Source: Anaerocaecibacter muris
GTDB lineage: Bacteria; Bacillota; Clostridia; Christensenellales; Pumilibacteraceae
Direction of reading: 5' to 3'
NCBI RefSeq assembly: GCF_943192945.1
Contig: NZ_CALPCE010000006.1
Coordinates: forward strand, 62,001 to 126,000
Length of the DNA stretch: 64,000 nt
The position numbers and the translations under genes were made by a program. Of the stretch, positions 51,367 through 60,208 are shown piece by piece. The first letter of the stretch is position 1, and each line of letters opens with the position of its first letter. Below the pieces are notes generated by a model. It did no database searches. It had not been told where the DNA came from and saw nothing but the letters and a program-made list of their open reading frames with translations.

Positions 51367-52533
51367 ATGAAAAAGATAACGTCAATAGCGACCGCGCTGT
51401 GCATGGCGACCGCATTCTGCGGGTTCTGCACGGGCTGCGCGGCGGAAATAAAAGACAACGGCGTCGCGGGCGGAACGCACTCGGCAATGACAAGCGCCGA
51501 TTCGCAGTATAAGGTAATACTTTCGCCCGGGTATCAGCAGGGCTTCGGCTCGACCGAAAACACGGTGTCGTCGGGCGCGACCAAACTTACCGAAGCGCAA
51601 GAGGGCGAATACTTTGTGTCTAACGCGTACTTCGCGACAGTAGCCGCAGGCGAGGATTTGCCCGCCGCGGAAACGACACGCGCAAAAACGACGTTTGTCG
51701 GCTGGACTTATGCCAAAGACGGAATTGTGGAAACGGTGGAAAAAATGCCCGCTTCGCTCGGCGAGGACTTGTATCTGTACGCGCAGTGGCAAACGGAGGG
51801 CGGCGGCGCGGTAATCGACCCCACGCCCGAACCCGAACCCGAACCCGAACCGCAACCGGGTAAAGATACGGGCTTGGTTGTAAACGGCACGTTGCATAAA
51901 CTCGTTGTGAACGCGGGCAATACGACGACGACAGAATATTGGCTGGGCGTGGACGCGACGGTTAAACTGACAAAAGGCGACGTCGTCACATTGCAAGTCA
52001 ACGGAACTAAAATAAGCGCGTTTATCGATCCGAGCAGTATCGGCGTAGACAAGTCGAATACGTCTACAGCGCAATCATCGTTCAAAGTGACGACGACGGG
52101 CGCGTTCAGTCTGTATCTGCGCGCGAACAAGGACGGCACTTACACCGTCGAATTTACGGGACCGTCCGACATCGGCGAGGAAACGGAATTGCCGCAAGGC
52201 ACGGCGAGCACGCTCACTTTCTCGGACGGCGTTACTCTCACCATTTACCTAAAAGATTCGGTCGGCAATGACGTAACCGATTTGAGCAAGTACAAAATTT
52301 GGATGTGGAATAGCGGCGGCAACTACTTTGCGGGCGAATGGAATTCCCGTCCCGTCTTGACGAGCAAGATAACGTTGAACAATGCGTTCGCCGCGTCGCT
52401 CGGCATGAAGTTCACTTGGGGCGCGAACTCCGCGATCGAGTCTGGCAACTTCAACGGCTTCGAGGCAAACGGCACATATCTTATAACGCTTGCGAAGAAC
52501 GGCGGCACGATTGCCAAAATAAAAGTATCGTAA
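51367..52533 (+). CDS. Lipoprotein partner of the amylase, probably glycan-binding
   Basis: 388 residues behind AAGGAGG. The lipobox ends CTGC with Cys24. One Listeria-Bacteroides repeat (FVGWTYAKDG to LYLYAQW) is followed by a Pro-Glu linker made of tandem PE units. Two strand-rich domains then resemble starch-binding modules such as CBM25/26 (for example KYKIWMWNSGGNYFAGEW). It has no catalytic motif. Position and build suggest it captures starch for the neighbouring amylase. Confidence 0.72.
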   Translation: MKKITSIATALCMATAFCGFCTGCAAEIKDNGVAGGTHSAMTSADSQYKVILSPGYQQGFGSTENTVSSGATKLTEAQEGEYFVSNAYFATVAAGEDLPAAETTRAKTTFVGWTYAKDGIVETVEKMPASLGEDLYLYAQWQTEGGGAVIDPTPEPEPEPEPQPGKDTGLVVNGTLHKLVVNAGNTTTTEYWLGVDATVKLTKGDVVTLQVNGTKISAFIDPSSIGVDKSNTSTAQSSFKVTTTGAFSLYLRANKDGTYTVEFTGPSDIGEETELPQGTASTLTFSDGVTLTIYLKDSVGNDVTDLSKYKIWMWNSGGNYFAGEWNSRPVLTSKITLNNAFAASLGMKFTWGANSAIESGNFNGFEANGTYLITLAKNGGTIAKIKVS

Positions 52534-52561
52534 CCGCAAAACGCTCGAGATGAGTAAAAGC

Positions 52562-52598
52562 AAAACTCCCGACGGGATGATTCCGACGGGAGTTTTTT
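52562..52598 (+). terminator. Terminator of the amylase operon
   Basis: AACTCCCG pairs with CGGGAGTT, with inner CGG/CCG, followed by TTTTTT. Confidence 0.9.
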
Positions 52599-52641
52599 GA
52601 TGTGTTTAATTAAGTTAAAGTGTTGTAATCGTAATAGCTTG

Positions 52642-53697
52642 TTATTCTTCGGACGCAGTCGCGCTTGCCGCGGGATAGCCTGCGTCTTGCGCAAGGTCGT
52701 GGTATTTTTTTGCAAGTTCCGCGTCGGGTTTGGTGCCGATACCTTGTTCATAGCACGCCGCAAGATCGGCATATGCGACGGGGAATTGCTGTTCGGCGGA
52801 GCGTTTGAACAGCGAGAACGCGCGCTCGGGATCGGCTTTTACGCCGTTGCCGTCGCGCAACGCTTTTGCGAGATTGTATTGCCCGGGCGCGCTGTCCGCG
52901 TCGGCGGAAATGGTGTATAACTGAACGGCTTTTTCGGCGTTCTTTTCCACGCCTCTGCCCGACTCGTAACAAAACCCGAGGTTGGCGACCGCGACGGGAT
53001 TGCCGAGCTTGCCCGCCTCCTCGAACCAGCGCACGGCTTGCTCGAAGTCGGCTTTTACGCCTCTGCCGTTAAGATAGCACATACCGACGTTGTTTTGCGC
53101 AATGGCGTAGCCGTTCTGCGCGGCGCGGTAGTAGTAAAGGTACGCTTTTTCGCCGTCCGCCTTTACGCCTCTGCCAAAGTTGTAGCAATCGCCGACGTTG
53201 TTTTGCGCGGCGGCAAAATCGCTTTCGGCGGCGCGGGAAAAACACTCGAACGCTTTTTCCAAATCCTTCTCCACGCCCAGTCCGCGCTGATAGCAAAAGC
53301 CGAGGTCGTTAAGTCCGCCGGGGTGATCCTTGTCGGCGGCGGCTTGGAAAATCTTTGCCGCTTTGTCGTAATCGCGTTCGACGACCGAGCCGTCGAAGTA
53401 GAAATGTCCGAGCGTGAATTGCGCGTCGAGGTTGCCCATGTCCGCGGCTTGCTTTATAAGTTCGTATGCGCGGTGCTCGTCGTGCTTGACGCCCATGCCG
53501 CGAATATAGCACACGCCCAGCGAGAATATTGCGGGGGCATAGCCGAGCTTTGCGCTTTGCGCATAGCCAGACGCGGCTTTTGCAAAGTCAACCGCGACGC
53601 CGTCGCCCGTGAAATACTTTTCCGCTTGGTCGAAGTACTTTTTTGCCAAAAAGTCGGTAGGCGAAAGGCTTTCGCCGTTTTGTTTGTCTTTGTGCAT
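52642..53697 (-). CDS. Sel1-repeat (TPR-like) protein
   Basis: 351 residues, minus strand, with AGTGAGGAACG before the ATG. About eight Sel1 repeats of 36 residues run from residue 40 to the end, each with the GxCYxxGxGVxxDxxKAxxxxxxAA pattern in part. There is no signal peptide. Such solenoids hold protein partners together. An 8-base inverted repeat lies 20 bases upstream of the start. Confidence 0.88.
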   Translation of the reverse strand: MHKDKQNGESLSPTDFLAKKYFDQAEKYFTGDGVAVDFAKAASGYAQSAKLGYAPAIFSLGVCYIRGMGVKHDEHRAYELIKQAADMGNLDAQFTLGHFYFDGSVVERDYDKAAKIFQAAADKDHPGGLNDLGFCYQRGLGVEKDLEKAFECFSRAAESDFAAAQNNVGDCYNFGRGVKADGEKAYLYYYRAAQNGYAIAQNNVGMCYLNGRGVKADFEQAVRWFEEAGKLGNPVAVANLGFCYESGRGVEKNAEKAVQLYTISADADSAPGQYNLAKALRDGNGVKADPERAFSLFKRSAEQQFPVAYADLAACYEQGIGTKPDAELAKKYHDLAQDAGYPAASATASEE

Positions 53698-53713
53698 TGT
53701 CGTTCCTCACTAT

Positions 53714-53733
53714 ATTACAATTTATATTGTAAT
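53714..53733 (-). promoter_or_regulatory. Inverted repeat upstream of the Sel1 gene
   Basis: ATTACAAT and ATTGTAAT are separated by TTAT, a perfect 8-base inverted repeat, a possible operator or mRNA hairpin. TACAAT-like -10 elements overlap it on the minus strand. Confidence 0.5.
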
Positions 53734-53874
53734 TACGGTAATATTGTACCACAACAGCGTGAATTGCGCAAGCATTATTCAAAGCAAATGCCGCCGCGCC
53801 GCTGTGTTGCGATATTTTCTAATGTAATTTTAATGACGGAAAGGTGAAATTAGGCGGGCATTTATCTTGCTTTG

Positions 53875-53904
53875 TTTGACACCTGTCAAAGCATATGTTA
53901 TAAT
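53875..53904 (+). promoter_or_regulatory. Promoter of the lipid operon with a palindrome over the -35
   Basis: TTGACA (53876-53881), a 17-base spacer and TATAAT (53899-53904). TTTGACA-CC-TGTCAAA (53875-53890) is a perfect inverted repeat covering the -35. Confidence 0.82.
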
Positions 53905-54012
53905 AGGCGTAATACGGTTTGCCGCAAGACGGGTTGTCGCCACGCGGGTCGAGCCGTAAAGAAATACAATTTTGATAAGTTCGGCACGCGCCGAATCGAG
54001 AGCGTATTTTTA

Positions 54013-55443
54013 ATGGCTAAAAAGCTGTCCAAACGGGCAAAAAAGCAAATTCTCAATATAACTTTCCTTGTCGTGCTAATCGGCGTCACTTTGACCGTCG
54101 TGTTTGTCAGTCAAGACATAAACCTGCACGACATAGGTGTGTTTCTCTCCGGCTGTAATCCGTACTACATAGCGGGCGCGTTCGGGGGACTTTTGGGTTA
54201 TATAATTTTCGAGGCGATAAGCCTGCACGTAATAGCGCATAAGCTCGGACATAAAAGCAAATTCGTTTCGTCGGTTGCGTACTCGACGAGCGACCTTTAC
54301 TATTCGGCAATAACCCCGTCGGCGAGCGGCGGTCAGCCCGCTTCGGCGTATTACATGATGCGCGACGGCATGAGTGGCGGCACGGCGGGATTTACGGTGC
54401 TGTTCAACATAATAGGCTACACCGTTGCAACTATACTTGTCGGGCTGTTCGGCGTTATTGCTTGCCCCGCAATGTTCGGACAGATAGGACATTGGTTTGC
54501 GAAAACGCTTATAATACTCGGGTTTGTAATCCAGTTGCTGTTGCTTGCGCTGTTGTTGCTGTGTCTGTTCCGCGCGCGCGTTATCCTTAAAATAGGCGGG
54601 TGGGGAATATCCCTGCTCACAAAAATCCATATTATAAAAAAGCCCGACAAATGGCGCGGCAAACTGGACAACGTCGTCACCAAATACCGTTCGTGCCGCA
54701 AAGTGCTCAAACAGCACCCTATGTTGTTTGTCAACGTTTTGCTGTTGAACATTGCGCAACGCGTGTCGCAAACGCTTATTCCGTGCTTTGTCATGATGGC
54801 GGCGCGCCCCGAAGCGTGCAATTTTTTGGAACTGTTTTGCATGCAGGCTTATGTGCTTACCGGCTACAACTCCATACCGCTCCCCGGCGGCACGGGCGCT
54901 TACGAATATTTGTACCCCAACGTGTTCGGCATAGGCGGTGCGTTCGACATGAAATTCATACTCGCCGCAATGATGGTGTCGCGTTCCATTTCGTACTATA
55001 TCTGCATGATAGTGACGGGGCTGTACACTCTGGTTTATCACGCGGCGGGGCTTAAAAACAACAAAAAAGAGCCGGAGGACGTGGATATGTTCACCGCGCT
55101 CAACAGCGAAAAAGTGCTTAAAGAGCTTGCGGACGGCGACGACTTAACCGTAAATAAAAAGTCCGCGCCCGTTCCGAGCCCGTCGGCAGACGACACGCAT
55201 AACGGCGGACAAGCCGACGCGGACTGTAAGCTCGCGCCCGACGGCGATACCGAACAAATCGAACTTACGGAGCAAACACAAGACAAAACCGAACAGCACG
55301 CCGACGAGCCGAGCGAAACGACGCAAGCGGACGACGGCGGCGAGCCGAGCGAAACGACGCAAGCGGACGACGGCGAAGTTACCGATGTCGTATCGTTAAA
55401 CGAGGAAATACAGGAGAATGACGATGGAAACCGAAAAGATTGA
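54013..55443 (+). CDS. Lysylphosphatidylglycerol-synthase-TM / flippase-like membrane protein with acidic tail
   Basis: 476 residues from ATG 54013; the frame is open from 53872, but that part lies in the promoter and leader. About eight membrane segments fill residues 15-345, with the family block TPSASGGQPASAYYMMRDG and, later, YNSIPLPGGTGAYEYLY. This is the UPF0104/MprF membrane domain without the lysyl-transferase part, usually a lipid flippase. The last 120 residues are a disordered Glu/Asp/Thr tail with a 12-residue tandem duplication. The gene overlaps pssA, so it probably handles the lipids made by the next two genes. Confidence 0.8.
   Translation: MAKKLSKRAKKQILNITFLVVLIGVTLTVVFVSQDINLHDIGVFLSGCNPYYIAGAFGGLLGYIIFEAISLHVIAHKLGHKSKFVSSVAYSTSDLYYSAITPSASGGQPASAYYMMRDGMSGGTAGFTVLFNIIGYTVATILVGLFGVIACPAMFGQIGHWFAKTLIILGFVIQLLLLALLLLCLFRARVILKIGGWGISLLTKIHIIKKPDKWRGKLDNVVTKYRSCRKVLKQHPMLFVNVLLLNIAQRVSQTLIPCFVMMAARPEACNFLELFCMQAYVLTGYNSIPLPGGTGAYEYLYPNVFGIGGAFDMKFILAAMMVSRSISYYICMIVTGLYTLVYHAAGLKNNKKEPEDVDMFTALNSEKVLKELADGDDLTVNKKSAPVPSPSADDTHNGGQADADCKLAPDGDTEQIELTEQTQDKTEQHADEPSETTQADDGGEPSETTQADDGEVTDVVSLNEEIQENDDGNRKD
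55306..55375 (+). repeat. 36-base tandem duplication in the acidic tail
   Basis: Two adjacent copies with a 36-base period (55306-55341 and 55342-55375) encode EPSETTQADDGG and EPSETTQADDGE. The reading frame is kept. Confidence 0.9.
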
Positions 55444-56284
55444 CAACGTGATGGGGGGGGGCGAAAGCATCGACCCTGCCCAAACGGAAAGCGCCGCGAC
55501 CGTCGCGGTAGCCGATGACGTTGCCGTGCCCGCAAAAAAACGCAGACTTAAACCGACGAGCAAGTATATCGTCGGATATTGGCATTACGGCGTAATACTT
55601 ACATATCTGTCGCTCGCCTTATCCATTTGCGGGATATGTTTTGCCGCGGCATACGGCGGACCGCGTCGCGACGACATAGCCGCGTTTTTCGTGCTGCTCG
55701 CGGGCTTATGCGACGGGTTTGACGGCATGGTCGCCTCCACGCGCAAACACCGCACCGCCGACGACAGAATGTTCGGCATGCAAATAGATTCGCTGTGCGA
55801 TATAGTGTCGTTCGGCATTGCGCCCATAATGGTGGGCGTGGCTATGGGCATGACGCGTTGGTACTATTGCATAGTGTACGTGTTCTTTGTTCTGTGCGGA
55901 CTTGTTCGGCTCGCGTACTTTAATGTTGACGAAATAAACAGAGTAAACGAACCCAACGCGGGACGGCGCGAATCCTATACGGGTTTGCCCATAACCAACG
56001 TTTCGCTCGCTTTGCCCGTTTTCTATCTGGTAGCGACCATGTTCGATAACGGCGCGTGCGGCGTGACGACCGAACAGGCGCAAATTATCCGCAGCGTGCT
56101 CATGATGACTTGTTATATACTTTGCGGACTGTTGTTCGTTATCAAGTTCAAAATGTTCAAAGCGCACGCGCGCGGACTGATAATAACGGTTATAACCATA
56201 ACTGTGCTTGTAATAGGACTTGCGCTAATCCGTTATTATGTGTGCGGCGTGGTGCTGTTCCAACCGCTCACCAAGTTTAACTGA
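55418..56284 (+). CDS. pssA: CDP-diacylglycerol-serine O-phosphatidyltransferase
   Basis: 288 residues, with GGAG before ATG 55418 and a 26-base overlap with the previous gene. The N-terminal 45 residues are polar and contain a run of nine G (55453-55461). The CDP-alcohol phosphotransferase motif is in CDGFDGMVAS through MQIDSLCD, with the expected acids. About seven membrane segments follow. It makes phosphatidylserine; psd starts 5 bases after its stop, so the pair makes phosphatidylethanolamine. Confidence 0.9.
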   Translation: MTMETEKIDNVMGGGESIDPAQTESAATVAVADDVAVPAKKRRLKPTSKYIVGYWHYGVILTYLSLALSICGICFAAAYGGPRRDDIAAFFVLLAGLCDGFDGMVASTRKHRTADDRMFGMQIDSLCDIVSFGIAPIMVGVAMGMTRWYYCIVYVFFVLCGLVRLAYFNVDEINRVNEPNAGRRESYTGLPITNVSLALPVFYLVATMFDNGACGVTTEQAQIIRSVLMMTCYILCGLLFVIKFKMFKAHARGLIITVITITVLVIGLALIRYYVCGVVLFQPLTKFN

Positions 56285-56289
56285 TTGCC

Positions 56290-57138
56290 ATGCGAGAAAT
56301 TTTGAAAAAACCGCCCGTACCCAAATCGTTGCGGTTTTTATACTACAATAGATTGGGCGCGACCGCGCTGTGGCTTATAACGCGCAGGTGGGTGAGCAAG
56401 CTCGTCGGGCGTTACCTCGACGGCAGACTGTCGCGCCGCAAAATAAAAAAGTACGTAAAAAAGCACGGCATAGATATGTCGGCTTTTATCGATCAAGATT
56501 ACAAATCGTTTAACGAATTCTTTACGCGCAAGGTAAAGCCCGAATTGCGTCCGTTCGATTTCGACCCCAACGCGCTGTGCGCGCCGTGCGACGGCAAGCT
56601 GTCCGCGTACAATATAACGGACGGGCTTACTTTTAACGTGAAAGGTTTTGACTACACAACCGAAACGCTGTTAAAGGACAAAGAACTTGCGGCGCGGTAC
56701 GCCGGCGGGCTGTGTCTTGTTTTTCGGCTTTGCGTAACCGATTATCACCGCTATCACTTTTTCGACGGAGGAACGGCGGAGCGTAACGCATTTATAAAAG
56801 GCAAACTGCACACCGTTCAGCCCGCCGCGCTCGAAAAGCGGCGCGTATTCACCGAAAACTGTCGGGAATACACCGTGCTCGATACGGACAACTTCGGCAC
56901 GGCAGTGCAGGTCGAAGTGGGTGCAATGATGGTAGGGCGCATAGTAAACGACGTTAAGTCGGGTCGGTTCGAGCGCGGACAGGAAAAAGGTCGGTTCGAG
57001 TTCGGCGGATCTACAATAATCCTGTTGCTCGAAAAAGACCGCGCGCGTATAGACGACGAGTTTTTTATCAATACGCAGAACGATTGCGAAACGGTAGTTA
57101 AATGCGGCGAAAAAATAGGAGAACGTTTCTTCCGATAA
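56290..57138 (+). CDS. psd: Phosphatidylserine decarboxylase proenzyme
   Basis: 282 residues. The self-cleavage site is FEFGGSTII near the C-terminus (GGST in place of the common LGST), where the Ser becomes the pyruvoyl group. DYHRYHFFDGG supplies the conserved histidines, and VEVGAMMVGRI is a further family block. It is of the size of the class found next to pssA in Clostridia. It completes phosphatidylethanolamine synthesis. Confidence 0.93.
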   Translation: MREILKKPPVPKSLRFLYYNRLGATALWLITRRWVSKLVGRYLDGRLSRRKIKKYVKKHGIDMSAFIDQDYKSFNEFFTRKVKPELRPFDFDPNALCAPCDGKLSAYNITDGLTFNVKGFDYTTETLLKDKELAARYAGGLCLVFRLCVTDYHRYHFFDGGTAERNAFIKGKLHTVQPAALEKRRVFTENCREYTVLDTDNFGTAVQVEVGAMMVGRIVNDVKSGRFERGQEKGRFEFGGSTIILLLEKDRARIDDEFFINTQNDCETVVKCGEKIGERFFR

Positions 57139-57216
57139 GCGTCGCAATAGTTCGTCAACCGTCGCGGCGTCTTGGGTCAATATAATTTATCCCAGTTGTG
57201 ATTTTCATTAAAACGC

Positions 57217-57245
57217 TTGATTATTTTTATGTCGTTTGATATAAT
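57217..57245 (+). promoter_or_regulatory. Promoter of the YitT-like gene
   Basis: TTGATT (57217-57222), a 17-base spacer and TATAAT (57240-57245). Confidence 0.75.
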
Positions 57246-57270
57246 ACAACTCGGCAAAAGAGGTCGTTAT

Positions 57271-58170
57271 ATGGCAATGGATCCCAAAACTAAAAAACGC
57301 GTAAATAACTTTGTTGTGGTGCCCGTAGTGGTGCTTATATCGGGCTTGATACGCGCGGTTGTGGTCAACATGTTCGTATTGCCGTTCGAATTTGCGACGA
57401 GCGGCGTTACGGGTATTGGCGTACTCATAGAAAAAGCCGTGCCGTGGTTTTCGGCGGGCTACACTACGCTTATACTCAACTTCCCGTTGTTGGTTTTGTC
57501 GTTCCTGTTCATAGGCAAGCGGTTCACCGTAATTTCGGGCGTGGCGATAGTTTTCTCCGCGGTCGGCATGGTGGTAATGGAATATTTTGACGTGCCGACT
57601 TATGCGGGCGGCGAGCCTATTTTTGCGGCTATAACTGCGGGCGTGCTCGGCGGCGTGGGTTTTGCCATGATGATTCGCATAGGCGGCTCGACGGGCGGAA
57701 GCGATATTATCGCAATGCTCATACATAAAAAATATCAGGCGACCAACATATCGTGGTACGTGTACGGCGTGGACGCGCTTATAATCTTTGCGTCGATTTT
57801 TGTGTTTAACAGAAACGGCAATGCGACGGTCGCGTCGGTCATGACGCCCGTGCTCATGGCGCTTACCGAGGAATTCAGTCACGCCATGATAGGCGACGTA
57901 ATACTTACCGGCTTTAAGACCGCGCTCAAATACGAAATCGTCACCGACGAGCCGGAAGAGATAAGTCAAGAGATAATGACCAAGCTGGGGCGCGGCGTTA
58001 CGTGCACCGACGTGACGGGCATGTATTCGCATAACAAGCGCGCCATGCTTGTTTGCGTAATACGAAAACGCCAGCTCGCGGAATTTAACAAAATACTCAA
58101 AAAGTACCCTAACACTTTCGCATACGTGATAAACGCGCGCGAGGTTATAGGCAAGGGGTTCGGCAATTAA
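57271..58170 (+). CDS. YitT-family membrane protein (DUF161 + DUF2179)
   Basis: 299 residues from ATG 57271, preceded by AGAGGTCG; the frame is open from 57217, inside the promoter. Six membrane segments fill the first 200 residues and include the family stretch GIGVLIEKAVPWFSAGYTTL and GGSTGGSDIIAMLI. The C-terminal 80 residues are the soluble DUF2179 domain. The family is common in Firmicutes with unclear transport or signalling function. It is a single gene between its own promoter and terminator. Confidence 0.88.
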   Translation: MAMDPKTKKRVNNFVVVPVVVLISGLIRAVVVNMFVLPFEFATSGVTGIGVLIEKAVPWFSAGYTTLILNFPLLVLSFLFIGKRFTVISGVAIVFSAVGMVVMEYFDVPTYAGGEPIFAAITAGVLGGVGFAMMIRIGGSTGGSDIIAMLIHKKYQATNISWYVYGVDALIIFASIFVFNRNGNATVASVMTPVLMALTEEFSHAMIGDVILTGFKTALKYEIVTDEPEEISQEIMTKLGRGVTCTDVTGMYSHNKRAMLVCVIRKRQLAEFNKILKKYPNTFAYVINAREVIGKGFGN

Positions 58171-58176
58171 AAAGTC

Positions 58177-58231
58177 AAAACGCGGAAGTTCGCCCGCATT
58201 CGGTTGCGCGGTGCGGCGGTCCGCGTTTTTG
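58177..58231 (+). terminator. Terminator after the YitT-like gene
   Basis: AAACGCGGA (58178-58186) pairs with TCCGCGTTT (58220-58228), followed by further T. The loop itself contains GC-rich pairing. Confidence 0.75.
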
Positions 58232-58267
58232 TTTGAAAAATTATAATCGTTAAGGAGTGAAATTACG

Positions 58268-60208
58268 GTGAAAGAATTTAAAGCGCAGTCCAAAAAACTA
58301 CTCGATCTTGTGGTCAATTCCATTTACGTCAATCGCGAAATATTTTTGCGCGAGCTTATTTCCAACGCGTCCGACGCGATCGACAAGCGCAGATTTATGT
58401 CGCTCACGGACGCGTCGCTCGACGCGGACTTCGGCATAGAGCTTAAAGCGGACAAGGCGGCGCGCACGCTCACCGTCAGCGACAACGGCATAGGCATGAA
58501 CGAAAAAGAACTCGAAGACTGCTTGGGCGTTATCGCCGCGAGCGGCACCGAGGCGTTTAAAAAAGAGCGCGGCAAGACGGACGGCGAACAGCTTATAGGA
58601 CAGTTCGGCGTCGGGTTTTACGCGGCGTTCATGGTCGCCGACAACATTACCGTCATCAGCCGCAAGGCGGGCGAACAGTCTGCCTACAAGTGGGAATCGG
58701 ACGGCGTCGAGGGGTTTGACATTTCGCCCGCCGAGCGCGCGGACGCGGGCACGGACGTTATTATACGGCTCAAAGCGGACGGCGACGACGAAAGCTATTC
58801 GGAGTTTTTGGAAAGCTACCGCCTGTCGCAACTCGTTAAAAAGTACTCCGATTATATCCGTTATCCCATACGCATGCTCACCGAAAAACCGATAGAGGGC
58901 GGCGCGAAAGCGGAGGAAACCACCGTGCTCAATTCCATGACGCCCGTGTGGAAAAAGCCCAAGTCGGAGCTCGGCGAAACGGAGCTTGACGATTTTTATA
59001 AAAGCGCGTTCCGCGATTATCGCGCGCCGCTTATCAACATAAGCACGCGCGTCGAGGGCGCGGTGGACTATACGGCGTTGCTGTTTGTGCCGAGCGAGCC
59101 GTCGTTCGATTACTACACCAAGGACTATAAGCGCGGCTTGTCGCTGTACTGCAACGGCGTTTTGATAATGGACAAGTGCGCCGAGCTTGTGCCCGAATAT
59201 CTGGGCTTTGTGCGCGGCGTTGTGGACACGCCCGACCTTGCGTTAAACATTTCGCGCGAAACGTTACAGCACGATCGCAGGCTTGTCGCCATAGCCAACG
59301 GACTGGAAAAGAAGATACTCGCCGAGTTCGACAAGCTGTTAAAGAACGACAGGGAAAAATACGAAAAGGTGTTTGCGCAGTTTGGCAAAGCGTTGAAGTT
59401 CGGCGCATACGACAATTTCGGCGCGAACAAAGACAAGCTCAAAGACCTGTTGTTGTACTATTCGGACGCGGACAAAAAACTCGTAACAATAAAAGAATAC
59501 GTCGCCAAGCTGGACGAAAAAGCGCCCATACTCTATGCGTGCGGCGAAACTACCGAAAAGATAGCCATGCTTCCGCAGATAGAGGGCGCGCGCGAAAACG
59601 GCAAGGACGTGTTACACTTTACCGATCCCGTGGACGAATTTATAGCGCGCATGATCGAGGATTACGACGGGCATAAATTCGAGAACATTGCGTCTGGCGC
59701 GGACAATGGCAAAACCAAGTCCGCCGAGCATAAAGAACTGCTCAAACGTATGGAAGCGCGACTGAAAGGCAAGGCGGCTGTCACCGCTACCGACAAGCTC
59801 AAATCTTATCCCGTTTGCCTCGCCGCCAAAGGCGACGTGTCGCTCGAAATGGAGCGCATTATGGAAGCCATGGGCGGCGGCGTAAAAGCCGAGCGCGTGT
59901 TGCAGGTCAATCTCGATCACCCGATCGTCAAGAGCATGGACGGCATGGACGACGACAAGTTCGCCGACTGCGTGACCGTGCTGTACAACGAGGCGTTGAT
60001 AGCCGAGGGCTATAAAACCGAGCCCGAATTTTTATCGGCGTTAAACCGCTTGATAGGCGGCGCGAGCTGTCAAACCGAAAACGCAAAAGTTTGCGGCGGC
60101 GATAAAAAACAGCCCCGGAAAAAGCCTGCGGCGAAAAAAGCGGCGCAGTCGGCAACGACCGATAAGCCCGAAAGCGGCGAAGCCCCGACCGAGGGCGTCG
60201 ATAAATGA
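58268..60208 (+). CDS. htpG: Molecular chaperone HtpG (Hsp90)
   Basis: 646 residues from GTG 58268, after AAGGAGTG. The GHKL ATPase part shows ELISNASDAIDK, DNGIGM and GQFGVGFYAAF. The middle domain has NISRETLQHDR, and the C-terminal dimerisation domain ends near residue 600. A Lys/Ala-rich tail of about 40 residues follows, longer than in Escherichia coli. No -35 of good quality was found upstream. Confidence 0.96.
   Translation: MKEFKAQSKKLLDLVVNSIYVNREIFLRELISNASDAIDKRRFMSLTDASLDADFGIELKADKAARTLTVSDNGIGMNEKELEDCLGVIAASGTEAFKKERGKTDGEQLIGQFGVGFYAAFMVADNITVISRKAGEQSAYKWESDGVEGFDISPAERADAGTDVIIRLKADGDDESYSEFLESYRLSQLVKKYSDYIRYPIRMLTEKPIEGGAKAEETTVLNSMTPVWKKPKSELGETELDDFYKSAFRDYRAPLINISTRVEGAVDYTALLFVPSEPSFDYYTKDYKRGLSLYCNGVLIMDKCAELVPEYLGFVRGVVDTPDLALNISRETLQHDRRLVAIANGLEKKILAEFDKLLKNDREKYEKVFAQFGKALKFGAYDNFGANKDKLKDLLLYYSDADKKLVTIKEYVAKLDEKAPILYACGETTEKIAMLPQIEGARENGKDVLHFTDPVDEFIARMIEDYDGHKFENIASGADNGKTKSAEHKELLKRMEARLKGKAAVTATDKLKSYPVCLAAKGDVSLEMERIMEAMGGGVKAERVLQVNLDHPIVKSMDGMDDDKFADCVTVLYNEALIAEGYKTEPEFLSALNRLIGGASCQTENAKVCGGDKKQPRKKPAAKKAAQSATTDKPESGEAPTEGVDK

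Noticed and set aside
57208-58323. 371-residue open frame on the minus strand
   Set aside because: Antisense to the YitT-like gene; very rich in His, Arg and Tyr, as expected for a mirror frame.
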